A stretch of 64,000 nucleotides of DNA from Altericroceibacterium indicum. Lineage in GTDB: Bacteria; Pseudomonadota; Alphaproteobacteria; Sphingomonadales; Sphingomonadaceae. The notes beneath the pieces are model-generated. The model had not been told where the DNA came from. It saw nothing but the letters and a program-made list of their open reading frames with translations, and did not search any database. Positions 26,401 to 34,295 of the stretch are shown here, piece by piece. The translations under genes and the position numbers were made by a program. Within the stretch, counting starts at the first letter, position 1; the number at the start of each line of letters is the position of its first letter. Where the stretch lies: positions 62,001-126,000 of the forward strand of contig NZ_WTYQ01000003.1 in the NCBI RefSeq assembly GCF_009828105.1, in the 5' to 3' direction.

Positions 26401-26422
26401 GCAGATGCTCTAAGGAACCACC

Positions 26423-27334
26423 ATGCCTACCCTGCGCCAATTGGAATATCTGGTTGCGATTGCCGATACGCAGCATTTTGGCCGTGCGGCGATTGCGGCC
26501 AATGTCTCTCAACCAACACTAAGCCAGCAATTGCGCAACCTGGAAGTGCGGCTAGGCGTGACTCTGGTGGAGCGGGGAACCACACCGATCCAGCTCACCC
26601 CAGTAGGACGCGAAATCACCGATCGTGCACGCCAGATGGTTGTGCAGGTAGACGACATCAGGGCGCTTGCTCAGCGCAGCATTTCAGGCGTGGCTGGCAC
26701 CATCCGCTTTGGCGTCACCCCCACGCTCGGCCCCTATCTCATGCCCGCAGTGATCGCCGGAATGAATCGCACCTATCCCGATCTGCGCCTCCTCATTCGG
26801 GAAGGCATTCCGGATGAACAATTGGCAGAATTGCGCCGGGGCGCGCTCGACATGGTGCTGGCACCCATGCCTATTGGCGGAACCGACCTTCATATAGAGC
26901 CGCTGTTCCGCGAGGCGCTGCATCTGGTGGCTGCCAGCGATGATGCCCTATGCCAGAAAAACCCGCTTCGGCCTGAAGATCTCGCCGGGCAGCCGGTACT
27001 GAGCCTTGACCCGCGCCATCATTTTCATCGTCAAACCCGTGCGATCTGCGCCGAACTGAAGGCCGACCTGCTGGATGATTATGAAGGCACCAGTCTGGAC
27101 AGCCTGCGCCAGATGGCAGGTTCCGGCCTTGGGCTGGCCGTTCTGCCCGAACTCTACCTGCGCTCAGAGGCGGGCGGTGAAGCCACGATCCGCAGGCTGG
27201 CCATCACTGGCTGGTCCGCCACACGGTCCTTGGCAGCGGTTTGGCGCGAGGGCGCTGCCTTTAGCGAAAGCTACCAACTGATCGCAGAAGCGACCGCAAC
27301 AGAAGCACGGCGCATCATGGAAAGTTGCCAGTAG
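26423..27334 (+). CDS. OxyR-like LysR-family regulator lacking the peroxidatic cysteine
   Basis: A 303-residue LysR regulator. The winged helix is at about 1-60 (PTLRQLEYLVAIADTQHFGRAA, SQPTLSQQLRNLE). The effector domain aligns with OxyR through LAPMPI, EPLFREALHLVA, the ATSLETLRNM-like TSLDSLRQMAGSGLGLAVLPE and the closing SYQLIAEA. In OxyR two cysteines nine residues apart sense peroxide. Here the first position is H200 and only the second, C209, remains. AAGGA precedes the ATG. It is divergent from nhaA and may regulate it or itself. A direct peroxide switch of the usual kind is unlikely. Confidence 0.88.
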   Translation: MPTLRQLEYLVAIADTQHFGRAAIAANVSQPTLSQQLRNLEVRLGVTLVERGTTPIQLTPVGREITDRARQMVVQVDDIRALAQRSISGVAGTIRFGVTPTLGPYLMPAVIAGMNRTYPDLRLLIREGIPDEQLAELRRGALDMVLAPMPIGGTDLHIEPLFREALHLVAASDDALCQKNPLRPEDLAGQPVLSLDPRHHFHRQTRAICAELKADLLDDYEGTSLDSLRQMAGSGLGLAVLPELYLRSEAGGEATIRRLAITGWSATRSLAAVWREGAAFSESYQLIAEATATEARRIMESCQ

Positions 27335-27506
27335 AATGGCAGCAAACGGGCAGACCGCTTGCTTTTGCGTCCATTTCTGCTAAGCGCGCCCCTTCCCAAG
27401 CAAATACGAGGGAATCCGTGCGGGAGGAGACATCTCGAGTCTCTGCCTGACCGCTCAACATGAGGGTTGGCATTCGCCCGCCCGACAGTGTGAAAAGGAG
27501 TGGCCC

Positions 27507-27938
27507 GTGGCCAAAAAAATTACTGGTTATATCAAATTGCAGGTGCCTGCCGGCACTGCAAACCCTTCACCGCCAATCGGCCCGGCACTGGGTCAGCGCG
27601 GCGTGAACATCATGGAATTCTGCAAGGCCTTCAACGCCTCCACGCAGGAAATGGAAAAGGGCGCTCCGATTCCGACGGTTATCACCGTTTATGCGGATCG
27701 TTCTTTCACTTTCGTCACCAAGACGCCTCCTGCAAGCTTCCTGATCAAGAAGGCTGCTAATCTGAAGTCCGGTTCCAAGGAACCTGGCAAGATTTCTGCC
27801 GGAACGATCAAGCGTTCGCAGCTCTCTGAAATCGCGCAGACGAAAATGCCCGATCTCAATGCGAACGACATCGAAGCAGCAACGAAGATCATCGAAGGCT
27901 CCGCTCGCGCGATGGGTCTCGAAGTGGTGGAGGGCTGA
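27507..27938 (+). CDS. rplK: 50S ribosomal protein L11
   Basis: A 143-residue L11, the stalk-base protein that binds 23S rRNA at the GTPase centre. [42 protein letters not shown] is the conserved N-terminal domain, and [15 protein letters not shown] with the GTI...[16 protein letters not shown] segment is the rRNA-binding domain. It starts with GTG after AAAAGGAG. It is followed four bases later by rplA. Unusually, nusG does not precede it; see the findings. Confidence 0.98.
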   Translation: MAKKITGYIKLQVPAGTANPSPPIGPALGQRGVNIMEFCKAFNASTQEMEKGAPIPTVITVYADRSFTFVTKTPPASFLIKKAANLKSGSKEPGKISAGTIKRSQLSEIAQTKMPDLNANDIEAATKIIEGSARAMGLEVVEG

Positions 27939-27942
27939 GAAC

Positions 27943-28647
27943 ATGGCCAAGCAAACCAAAAAGCAGAAGATGCTCGCCGAAAAGCTCCCTAACGCTGAAA
28001 AGCTGTACGGTTTCGACGAAGCTCTCAAGACGCTCCGTGAAATTTCCGAAACCACCAAGTTCGACGAAACTCTTGAAGTTGCGATGAACCTCGGTGTTGA
28101 TCCACGTCACGCTGACCAGATGGTCCGTGGCATGGTTTCCCTGCCATCGGGCACGGGTAAGGAAGTCAAGGTTGCGGTCTTCGCTCGTGGCGACAATGCC
28201 GATAAGGCACTGGCCGCTGGTGCCGACAAGGTCGGTGCTGAAGATCTCATGGAAGACATGCAGAACGGCAATCTCGATTATGACCGCGTGATCGCCACGC
28301 CGGACATGATGGGCATTGTTGGCCGTCTCGGTAAGCTGCTCGGCCCTAAGGGTCTGATGCCTAACCCGAAGCTCGGCACTGTGACGCCTAACGTGGAACA
28401 GGCCATCAAGGACGCCAAGGGCGGCCAGGTCGAATTCCGCGTTGAAAAAGCTGGTATCATCCATTCCGGCCTCGGCAAGCTGTCTTTCACCGATGAACAG
28501 CTCAAGACCAACTTCGACGCTTTCACGAATGCGATCGCCAAGGCCAAGCCAGCAGGCGCCAAGGGCAAGTACATCCGCAAGGTGTCGCTCAGCTCCTCAA
28601 TGGGCCCAGGCCTTCAGATCGACGCAGCGGAAGTCGAAGGCGCGTAA
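27943..28647 (+). CDS. rplA: 50S ribosomal protein L1
   Basis: A 234-residue L1, which forms the L1 stalk and in many bacteria represses the rplKA transcript. Conserved segments are [62 protein letters not shown] and [20 protein letters not shown]. An intrinsic terminator lies just downstream, so rplJ, rplL and rpoBC are not part of this transcript. Confidence 0.98.
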   Translation: MAKQTKKQKMLAEKLPNAEKLYGFDEALKTLREISETTKFDETLEVAMNLGVDPRHADQMVRGMVSLPSGTGKEVKVAVFARGDNADKALAAGADKVGAEDLMEDMQNGNLDYDRVIATPDMMGIVGRLGKLLGPKGLMPNPKLGTVTPNVEQAIKDAKGGQVEFRVEKAGIIHSGLGKLSFTDEQLKTNFDAFTNAIAKAKPAGAKGKYIRKVSLSSSMGPGLQIDAAEVEGA

Positions 28648-28681
28648 GATCACGCCAACGATCCGAACAGATCACCAAGAG

Positions 28682-28710
28682 GGGTGGGAAGGCAACTTCC
28701 CGCCCTTTTT
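28682..28710 (+). terminator. intrinsic terminator after rplA
   Basis: GGGTGGGAAG (28682-28691) pairs with CTTCCCGCCC (28696-28705), with one G-T pair, and is followed by five T, 35 bases after the rplA stop. Confidence 0.9.
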
Positions 28711-28832
28711 GTTTGGGCGGGACACTCCTCAACAAACCACTTTCCTACACATGCCTCTTGAGCATAGCTTCGCTTCGTTCCTTGAAATCTGTGAAGTACT
28801 CCAGAGCAGCGCTTAGAAAAGTACCCTCAGCA

Positions 28833-28853
28833 CGTGTTGGGTTAACCAACACG
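28833..28853 (-). terminator. stem-loop at the 3' end of the C1 gene set
   Basis: CGTGTTGG (28833-28840) and CCAACACG (28846-28853) form a perfect eight-pair stem with a five-base loop, 12 bases beyond the stop of the minus-strand gene at 28866. The downstream minus strand is only weakly T-rich. Confidence 0.45.
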
Positions 28854-28865
28854 CCTCAAGCCAGA

Positions 28866-29840
28866 TTAACGGATGTCATGCGCGGCAAGTGGCCATGCTG
28901 GTTCGGTCCCATAGGGAACGGGCGTCATCAATGCTTCAATCCGGGTGAACAGCCCTTTCTCAATGCGAAAGACTTCGGCAATCATCCATGTAAAAGGGCG
29001 GTCCAGCCCTCCACTTACTGCCTGACCATTGGCCAGACGATAATCGCGCACCGTGCCGCTATGATCGAAAAAAGCATAGGTAAAAACGCAAGCTCTCTCC
29101 TCATCCACAATCGGAAAACGGCGATGACGAATGCGGTCCACAAAAGCAAAGAAGCCCGTCTCGAACTGTTCTTTTGCCGACATGGTGAGGAAGTTCCAGC
29201 TATAGGGTGACTGCCCGGCTCTGCTGTCAGGATCATGCCCACTGGCCTTATCCGCCAGCTTTTCTGCTTCACGCCGGTCAATCGGCGCAGTGGCCAGATA
29301 ACCATTTTCGATACGAATACAGTCTTCAGCGAAAGGGTAGTCACCCTTGCCATCGTTCTTTTCCAGCCCGGTGAAATAGAGATTGGCAATCTGCCGCAAT
29401 TCGTCACGGGAAAGACGCTCATTTTCAGGAATAGCTTCAAACCATCGCAAATCTGGCTTGGCTGATTCATTCAGCTTTTCCGCACCATCTGCCATCAGGC
29501 CCTTCGCACCGCCAATATCAGGCCGGGCAATGATGGCTTCAATTTCGCTGATAACACCTTTTTCCAACCGCAGACGCAGGTTGAGGATAGAGCGCGTCTT
29601 TCCTTCACGGATGGTCACAAAGCTGGCCATCTGGCCGGTTTTGCTATCCGCAATATCGTGACGATATGGCCCGAAGCCATCCATTGTCGCCCATGCACCT
29701 TCGCCCATCGGCAAGGCAATGCCATTTTCTGTGTAACGCGCTGTCTGGCTTAATGGTGCTAAGGACGGATCACCTGCCACCATGGCAGATAGTAGCCTAT
29801 CCATCTGGCTGGCCAGATCCGTGCGAGTGTAAAGCTCCAT
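28866..29840 (-). CDS. hypothetical protein, possibly DUF8021/SnoaL-like
   Basis: A 324-residue protein I cannot tie to a characterised enzyme. It has two similar halves, each with a helical start (MDRLLSAMVAGDPS; RDELRQIANLYFTGLEKNDG) followed by strands (RTRSILNLRLRLEKGVISEIEAIIAR; WMIAEVFRIEKGLFTRIEALMTPVPYG), as in tandem NTF2-like cones. FVDRIRHRRFPIVDEERACVFTYAFFDHSG resembles DUF8021-type proteins. A strong GAGGAGGGG lies before the ATG at 29840. It is the last gene downstream of metF, purU, folD and a CinA-like gene, so a link to aromatic methyl metabolism is possible. Confidence 0.7.
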   Translation of the reverse strand: MELYTRTDLASQMDRLLSAMVAGDPSLAPLSQTARYTENGIALPMGEGAWATMDGFGPYRHDIADSKTGQMASFVTIREGKTRSILNLRLRLEKGVISEIEAIIARPDIGGAKGLMADGAEKLNESAKPDLRWFEAIPENERLSRDELRQIANLYFTGLEKNDGKGDYPFAEDCIRIENGYLATAPIDRREAEKLADKASGHDPDSRAGQSPYSWNFLTMSAKEQFETGFFAFVDRIRHRRFPIVDEERACVFTYAFFDHSGTVRDYRLANGQAVSGGLDRPFTWMIAEVFRIEKGLFTRIEALMTPVPYGTEPAWPLAAHDIR

Positions 29841-29903
29841 AACCCCTCCTCTTTTTGCCACTGGGCCAGAGAAAGAGTGTGAAGGCAAGTGTTTAGCGCG
29901 CTA

Positions 29904-30665
29904 TCAAATCCCGCCGGGCGTGAAGTCATACCCAGCCGTGGCGAGACCATCGCACAGCGTGTCCACGGCACTTTGCAGCTCTGCTTCGTCGGTGGAGCGG
30001 ATAACGAAATTCGCACCGCTCTTCCCTTCCCGATAGAAGGGGTAGCTGCCGATCTGGCACTTTGAATGCGCTTTCTCAATTTCGCGCAGCATGTCGGCCA
30101 CTTCGCTTTCGGCAATCCAGCAGCCAATGGTTTCGGCCAGCAGCGGAGCGCCGCCTTCAAGCATTCCTGTCAAAGCGTCGAGCATTCCGGCAGTGATATG
30201 CGGGACCCCTGCCATCAGATAGACATTGCCGATCTGGATACCCGGCGCGCCGGACATGCGGTTGGGGATGAGTTTGGCCCCTTCCGGTGTCCGCGCCATC
30301 CGCAGCCGCGCTTCGGTGAGCCCACCGCGTGTGGTGTAATAGTCTTCCAGAATGGCGCGCGCTTCTGGGTGGATGATAACCGGAAGATCCAAGGCCTGCG
30401 CAATGGCATCCACGGTAATGTCATCATGGGTCGGGCCGATCCCGCCCGTGGTGAAGCAATAATCATTCCGTTCACGCAGAATGTTCACGGCTTCTCCGAT
30501 GGCATCCATATCATCAGCCACCACGCGCACTTCGCGTAAGCGGATGCCCTGAACCTGCAGCCAGGTCGCAAGCTGGGCGATGTTCTTATCATGCGTTCGG
30601 CCGGAGAGGATTTCATCGCCGATCACGATCAATGCGGCGGTCCAGATGCGATCTGCTTTGCTCAT
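29904..30665 (-). CDS. CinA/MoaB-like molybdopterin-binding domain protein
   Basis: A 253-residue protein with the MoaB/MogA-type fold found in competence/damage-inducible protein CinA. ALIVIGDEILSGRTHDKNIAQLATWLQVQGIRLREVRVVADD and FTTGGIGPTHDDITVDAIAQAL are the family signature. It lacks the C-terminal amidase domain of full CinA, so nicotinamide-nucleotide deamidation is not expected; the short form may be an ADP-ribose pyrophosphatase-like enzyme or have another role. The ATG at 30665 follows folD by 95 bases across a probable terminator. Confidence 0.87.
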   Translation of the reverse strand: MSKADRIWTAALIVIGDEILSGRTHDKNIAQLATWLQVQGIRLREVRVVADDMDAIGEAVNILRERNDYCFTTGGIGPTHDDITVDAIAQALDLPVIIHPEARAILEDYYTTRGGLTEARLRMARTPEGAKLIPNRMSGAPGIQIGNVYLMAGVPHITAGMLDALTGMLEGGAPLLAETIGCWIAESEVADMLREIEKAHSKCQIGSYPFYREGKSGANFVIRSTDEAELQSAVDTLCDGLATAGYDFTPGGI

Positions 30666-30725
30666 GGGAACAGCTTTAGGGCAATTGAAAAACTTACGCC
30701 ACAGCACTTTGTGCGCTGCAACCAG

Positions 30726-30752
30726 AAAAGCCGGACAATCTGCCCGGCCTTT
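30726..30752 (-). terminator. possible partial terminator after folD
   Basis: On the minus strand GCCGG (30748-30744) pairs with CCGGC (30734-30730), flanked by AAAGG and TTTT. It is short and could reduce rather than stop transcription into the CinA-like gene. Confidence 0.45.
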
Positions 30753-30760
30753 CCTAAAGA

Positions 30761-31624
30761 TCACTTCTTTTCGAGGGCTTCTGCCGCCTGCACTGTATTG
30801 GCAAGAAGGCAGGCAATGGTCATCGGCCCCACACCACCCGGAACCGGTGTGACCGCCTTGGCGTGCTGAACTTCATCAAAGGCGACATCACCCACCAGCT
30901 TGTCCTTGCCGCTTTCACCCTTGATACGGGTAATGCCGACATCGATGATGACCGCACCTTCCTTCACCCAATACCCCTTCACCAATCTCGGCGCACCGGC
31001 TGCAGCGATGATGATATCGGCCTTGCGGCAAATATCGGGCAGGTTCTTGGTTTCAATGTGAGTCACAGTCACCGTCGCCTCACGCTCCAGCAGGAGCATG
31101 GCAATCGGTTTACCGACGATGTTGGACTTGCCGATCACAACCGCGTCCAGCCCGGTCAGATCGTCGATCACCGTATCGAGTAACTTCATCACACCCAACG
31201 GGGTGCACGGGACTAGCCCTCCGGTCCCGGTAGACAAGCGCCCTACATTGACCGGGCAAAAGCCATCCACATCCTTGGCAGGATTGATCGCCCCCAGAAC
31301 GGCGCCTTCCTCAATATGCGCTGGCAAAGGAACCTGAACCAGAATGCCATGGACATTCGGATCAATATTGAGCCGAGTGATCAGCGTTAGCAGATCATCC
31401 TGACTGGTTTCTGCAGGCAGGCGGTGTTCATAAGAGCGAATGCCGACCTTGGCACTCTTTTTGATCTTATGCGCCACATAGACTTCGCTGGCCGGGTCAT
31501 TGCCCACCAGCACAACGGCGAGGCCTGGAGCCTGACCATTGCGGGCAGCGAAAGCTTCCACTTTCGCCGCCGTTTCGTCTTCGATCTGCGCCGCTACAGC
31601 GCGGCCATCGATCTTGTCCGCCAT
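30761..31624 (-). CDS. folD: bifunctional methylene-THF dehydrogenase/methenyl-THF cyclohydrolase
   Basis: A 287-residue FolD. It oxidises 5,10-methylene-THF to 5,10-methenyl-THF with NADP+ and hydrolyses that to 10-formyl-THF. The catalytic lysine segment SEVYVAHKIKKSAKVGI, the LVQVPLP motif, NPAKDVDGF, the nucleotide-binding GKSNIVGKPIAMLLL and the final PVPGGVGPMT are all present. It starts 16 bases after purU. With metF and purU it forms a route from methyl-THF to formate. Confidence 0.97.
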   Translation of the reverse strand: MADKIDGRAVAAQIEDETAAKVEAFAARNGQAPGLAVVLVGNDPASEVYVAHKIKKSAKVGIRSYEHRLPAETSQDDLLTLITRLNIDPNVHGILVQVPLPAHIEEGAVLGAINPAKDVDGFCPVNVGRLSTGTGGLVPCTPLGVMKLLDTVIDDLTGLDAVVIGKSNIVGKPIAMLLLEREATVTVTHIETKNLPDICRKADIIIAAAGAPRLVKGYWVKEGAVIIDVGITRIKGESGKDKLVGDVAFDEVQHAKAVTPVPGGVGPMTIACLLANTVQAAEALEKK

Positions 31625-31640
31625 GCCTTGTCAGGCCTCC

Positions 31641-32495
31641 TCAGGATTCAAATACAACGGTGCGAGCACCGTTCAGGAATACACGATCTTCCAGATGTGC
31701 CTTCACCGCCTTGGCGAGCACCCGACGTTCCACATCGCGGCCTTTGGCCACAAGCTGATCAGGCGTTTCACGATGGCTGCAAATGGCCACGTCCTGCGCG
31801 ATGATCGGACCTTCATCGAGGTCTTCGGTCACATAATGGCTGGTCGCACCAATCATCTTCACGCCACGCTTATAGGCCTGATGGTAAGGCTTGGCACCCT
31901 TGAAGCCGGGCAGGAAGGAATGGTGAATATTAATGCAGCGGCCATTGAGGAAGCTCGCCATATCGTCAGACAGAATCTGCATATAGCGCGCCAGAACCAC
32001 GAGATCAGCGCCGGTTTCGGTGACAACCTGCTTGATCTGGGCTTCTTGCTGCGGCTTCGTGTCCTTGGTGATCGGGAAGTGATGATAAGGAATATCACCT
32101 ATCAGCGAGGTGGTGAGCACTTCACGTGGGTGGTTGTTGATAATCGCAACCACTTCCATGTTAATTTCACCAATACGCATCCGGTAAAGCAAGTCACCCA
32201 ATGCATGGTCGAATTTCGAAACCATCAACACGACCTTGGGCATGTAACCCGGTTCGCGCAGGCTCCATTTCATGCTGTGCTCATCCGCGATGGCCTGGAA
32301 ATCGGCACGAACCTTCGCAGGATCAGCAGAGCCGCAGTCGAACTCGGCGCGCATGAAGAAATTGCCGCTGATCGGATCAGCATATTGCTGCAAGTCCGTG
32401 ATATCTGCGCCATGCCCAGCCAGATAGGCCGACACCAGTGCGACCAGTCCAGACTGGTTCTTGCAGGACAATGCCAGCGTACTTGTGTTGCTCAC
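31641..32495 (-). CDS. purU: formyltetrahydrofolate deformylase
   Basis: A 284-residue PurU, which hydrolyses 10-formyl-THF to THF and formate. An N-terminal ACT domain (about 1-85: ALSCKNQSGLVALVSAYLAGHGADITDLQQY) precedes the formyltransferase-fold domain. There the catalytic Asn-His are in INIHHSFLPGF and the Asp is in HYVTEDLDEGPII. A GTG start at 32495 is set by AAGGAGAG just upstream. In a metF-purU-folD operon it would release the C1 unit as formate and regenerate free THF for the O-demethylase. Confidence 0.96.
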   Translation of the reverse strand: MSNTSTLALSCKNQSGLVALVSAYLAGHGADITDLQQYADPISGNFFMRAEFDCGSADPAKVRADFQAIADEHSMKWSLREPGYMPKVVLMVSKFDHALGDLLYRMRIGEINMEVVAIINNHPREVLTTSLIGDIPYHHFPITKDTKPQQEAQIKQVVTETGADLVVLARYMQILSDDMASFLNGRCINIHHSFLPGFKGAKPYHQAYKRGVKMIGATSHYVTEDLDEGPIIAQDVAICSHRETPDQLVAKGRDVERRVLAKAVKAHLEDRVFLNGARTVVFES

Positions 32496-32556
32496 CAATT
32501 CTCTCCTTGATGTAATTATATCAAGCGGCGGCGCATTTCTGCGCGCGCCCGCTCTA

Positions 32557-33429
32557 TCAACTATGCTTTGCGTCGTAATCGTTGATCCATTCAGCCGAAG
32601 CCTTGAGACTGCCGAACGGATAGAAGTGCAAGCGAACACGGCCATGTTCAGGGGTCAGGCCACGTTCCAGCGATTCCACCAATTTGTCCGGGCCGGCCTT
32701 GCCGATGAGATTGGTCAACGAAACGCCATATTTCTTCATGACATTGGCCGAAGCCCCCACACCGCAGCGTTTGGCAAAACCGATCAGGCGCTTGATGCCG
32801 GCAGGGCCGGGAACGCCAATACGGACCGGCGTATCAATACCGCGGTCACGCATCTCCTTGATCCAGCCCAGAATCGCTTCATCGTCAAAGGCAAACTGCG
32901 TCACGATCAGCGGGGTGATATTACGCGCACGTAAAGCGGCAATCTTGCGCTCCATCCACACCCACAAATCGTCTTTGGAAACATTCGGATGGCCTTCAGG
33001 GTGCCCGCCAATGCCAGCAGCTTCGATGCCGTATTTTTCCAGCAAGCCAGACTCTATGATCTGCAGCGAATCTTCATACGGGCCTTCTGCCTGTGGCGGA
33101 TCGCCAGCAATCATAAAGACGCGCTTCACACCTGCTTCGCTTGTCACACGGGACAGCAGATTTTCGAGAACTTCTGTCGATTCGAGACGGCGAGCCGAAA
33201 GATGCGGCATAGGCTCGAAACCCAATTCCCGAACCAGCTTGGCGGCGGCAATCCGGTCTTCCATTTCCTCGCCGGGAAGGAATGTAACGGCAATCGGTGT
33301 GCCCGGGCGGATCAACGGTGCGGCCTCACGCAGATGATCCATTTCCTTGGCAGTCATCTCCAAAGAATATCCATCGACCATGTTGCTGGCGGGCTTCTCC
33401 CAATCCGGGTGAATGGCGGCATATGACAT
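32557..33429 (-). CDS. metF: methylenetetrahydrofolate reductase, catabolic type
   Basis: A 290-residue MetF-like flavoprotein interconverting 5-methyl-THF and 5,10-methylene-THF. PIAVTFLPGEE, PHLSARRLES, FMIAGDPPQAEGPYEDS, GIGGHPEGHPN, LIVTQFAFD and IGVPGPAG mark the barrel and FAD/folate sites; the GDPP segment is the canonical FAD-contact motif. In lignin-degrading sphingomonads a MetF of this kind reoxidises methyl-THF made by LigM. AGAGGAG lies before the ATG. It heads the minus-strand C1 operon and is divergent from the alpha/beta hydrolase and ligM-like genes. Confidence 0.92.
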   Translation of the reverse strand: MSYAAIHPDWEKPASNMVDGYSLEMTAKEMDHLREAAPLIRPGTPIAVTFLPGEEMEDRIAAAKLVRELGFEPMPHLSARRLESTEVLENLLSRVTSEAGVKRVFMIAGDPPQAEGPYEDSLQIIESGLLEKYGIEAAGIGGHPEGHPNVSKDDLWVWMERKIAALRARNITPLIVTQFAFDDEAILGWIKEMRDRGIDTPVRIGVPGPAGIKRLIGFAKRCGVGASANVMKKYGVSLTNLIGKAGPDKLVESLERGLTPEHGRVRLHFYPFGSLKASAEWINDYDAKHS

Positions 33430-33507
33430 CGCTACAATCTCCTCTCGCGTGGGTAGCGGATAGCTTCCCCACGTTCTTGCGGAAACCCCCTAGCGCAATC
33501 GGTTTTC

Positions 33508-33521
33508 TTCGTATAGACGAA
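33508..33521. promoter_or_regulatory. operator-like inverted repeat between metF and the hydrolase gene
   Basis: TTCGT (33508-33512) and ACGAA (33517-33521) flank ATAG. An overlapping GTAT/ATAC pair lies at 33511-33514 and 33528-33531. The site is in the 132-base gap between divergent genes of the C1 module and could bind a shared regulator. Confidence 0.3.
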
Positions 33522-33561
33522 ACTTTCATACAGGCGAACTGATCTGAGCAATTGGATTCAT

Positions 33562-34254
33562 ATGATACTTTTTCTTCCCGGACTGATTTGTGACTCAAGG
33601 ATTTTCGCTCCGCAGCTGGAGGCGTTTCCTGATTCGCACGCCGTGGACGGATATGGTCTGGCCGATAATTTCGAAGACATGGCCCGTGTTGCACTCGATC
33701 AGGCACCAGCCGAATTTGATCTGTTCGGGCACTCCATGGGTGCCCGTATTGCTCTGGAAGTCTACCGTCTCGCACCCGAACGAGTACGCCGGCTCGCTTT
33801 GGTCAGCACAGGTGTGCATCCGGTTAAGGAGGGAGAGCCCGCCAAACGGGCCAGACTCCAGAAGCTCGGCCACGATCAGGGCTTTGCGGCACTGGTCGAT
33901 GAGTGGCTCTCACCGATGATCGCCGAACCCAATCGCCGCAATAGCGCGATGGTTGCTGAATTGCGGCAGATGTGCCTCGAACAGGGGCAGGAGATGTTTG
34001 ACGCGCATGTCCACGCACTTTTGAGCCGCGAAGGCCGCCACGATCTCTTGCCGCAGATCACCTGCCCAACGCTGGTTATGGTCGGTGAACTGGACGCATG
34101 GAGCTCGGCCGAACAGCATCAAGCTTTCGCCAAGGCCATTCCCAATGCCGAACTCGTGATCGTTCCAGGCGCAGGACACATGATTCTGCATGAAGCGCCC
34201 GAAGCAGTGAATCACGCGATCCGAAACTGGCTGGAAATGCCAGCTTCGCACTGA
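33562..34254 (+). CDS. alpha/beta hydrolase
   Basis: A 230-residue alpha/beta hydrolase. ILFLPGLICDSRIF is the oxyanion-hole region, FGHSMGARIALEVY carries the nucleophile Ser in G-H-S-M-G, GELDAWSS has the acidic residue and GAGHMILHEAP the catalytic His. The short N terminus lacks a signal peptide, so it acts in the cytoplasm. It lies 41 bases upstream of the ligM-like gene and is probably co-transcribed; it might release a methoxylated aromatic from an ester, but nothing shows the substrate. Confidence 0.88.
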   Translation: MILFLPGLICDSRIFAPQLEAFPDSHAVDGYGLADNFEDMARVALDQAPAEFDLFGHSMGARIALEVYRLAPERVRRLALVSTGVHPVKEGEPAKRARLQKLGHDQGFAALVDEWLSPMIAEPNRRNSAMVAELRQMCLEQGQEMFDAHVHALLSREGRHDLLPQITCPTLVMVGELDAWSSAEQHQAFAKAIPNAELVIVPGAGHMILHEAPEAVNHAIRNWLEMPASH

Positions 34255-34295
34255 TTTTTTTAATTCTAACCCAAACCCTCAGGAGAGGATTTCCA

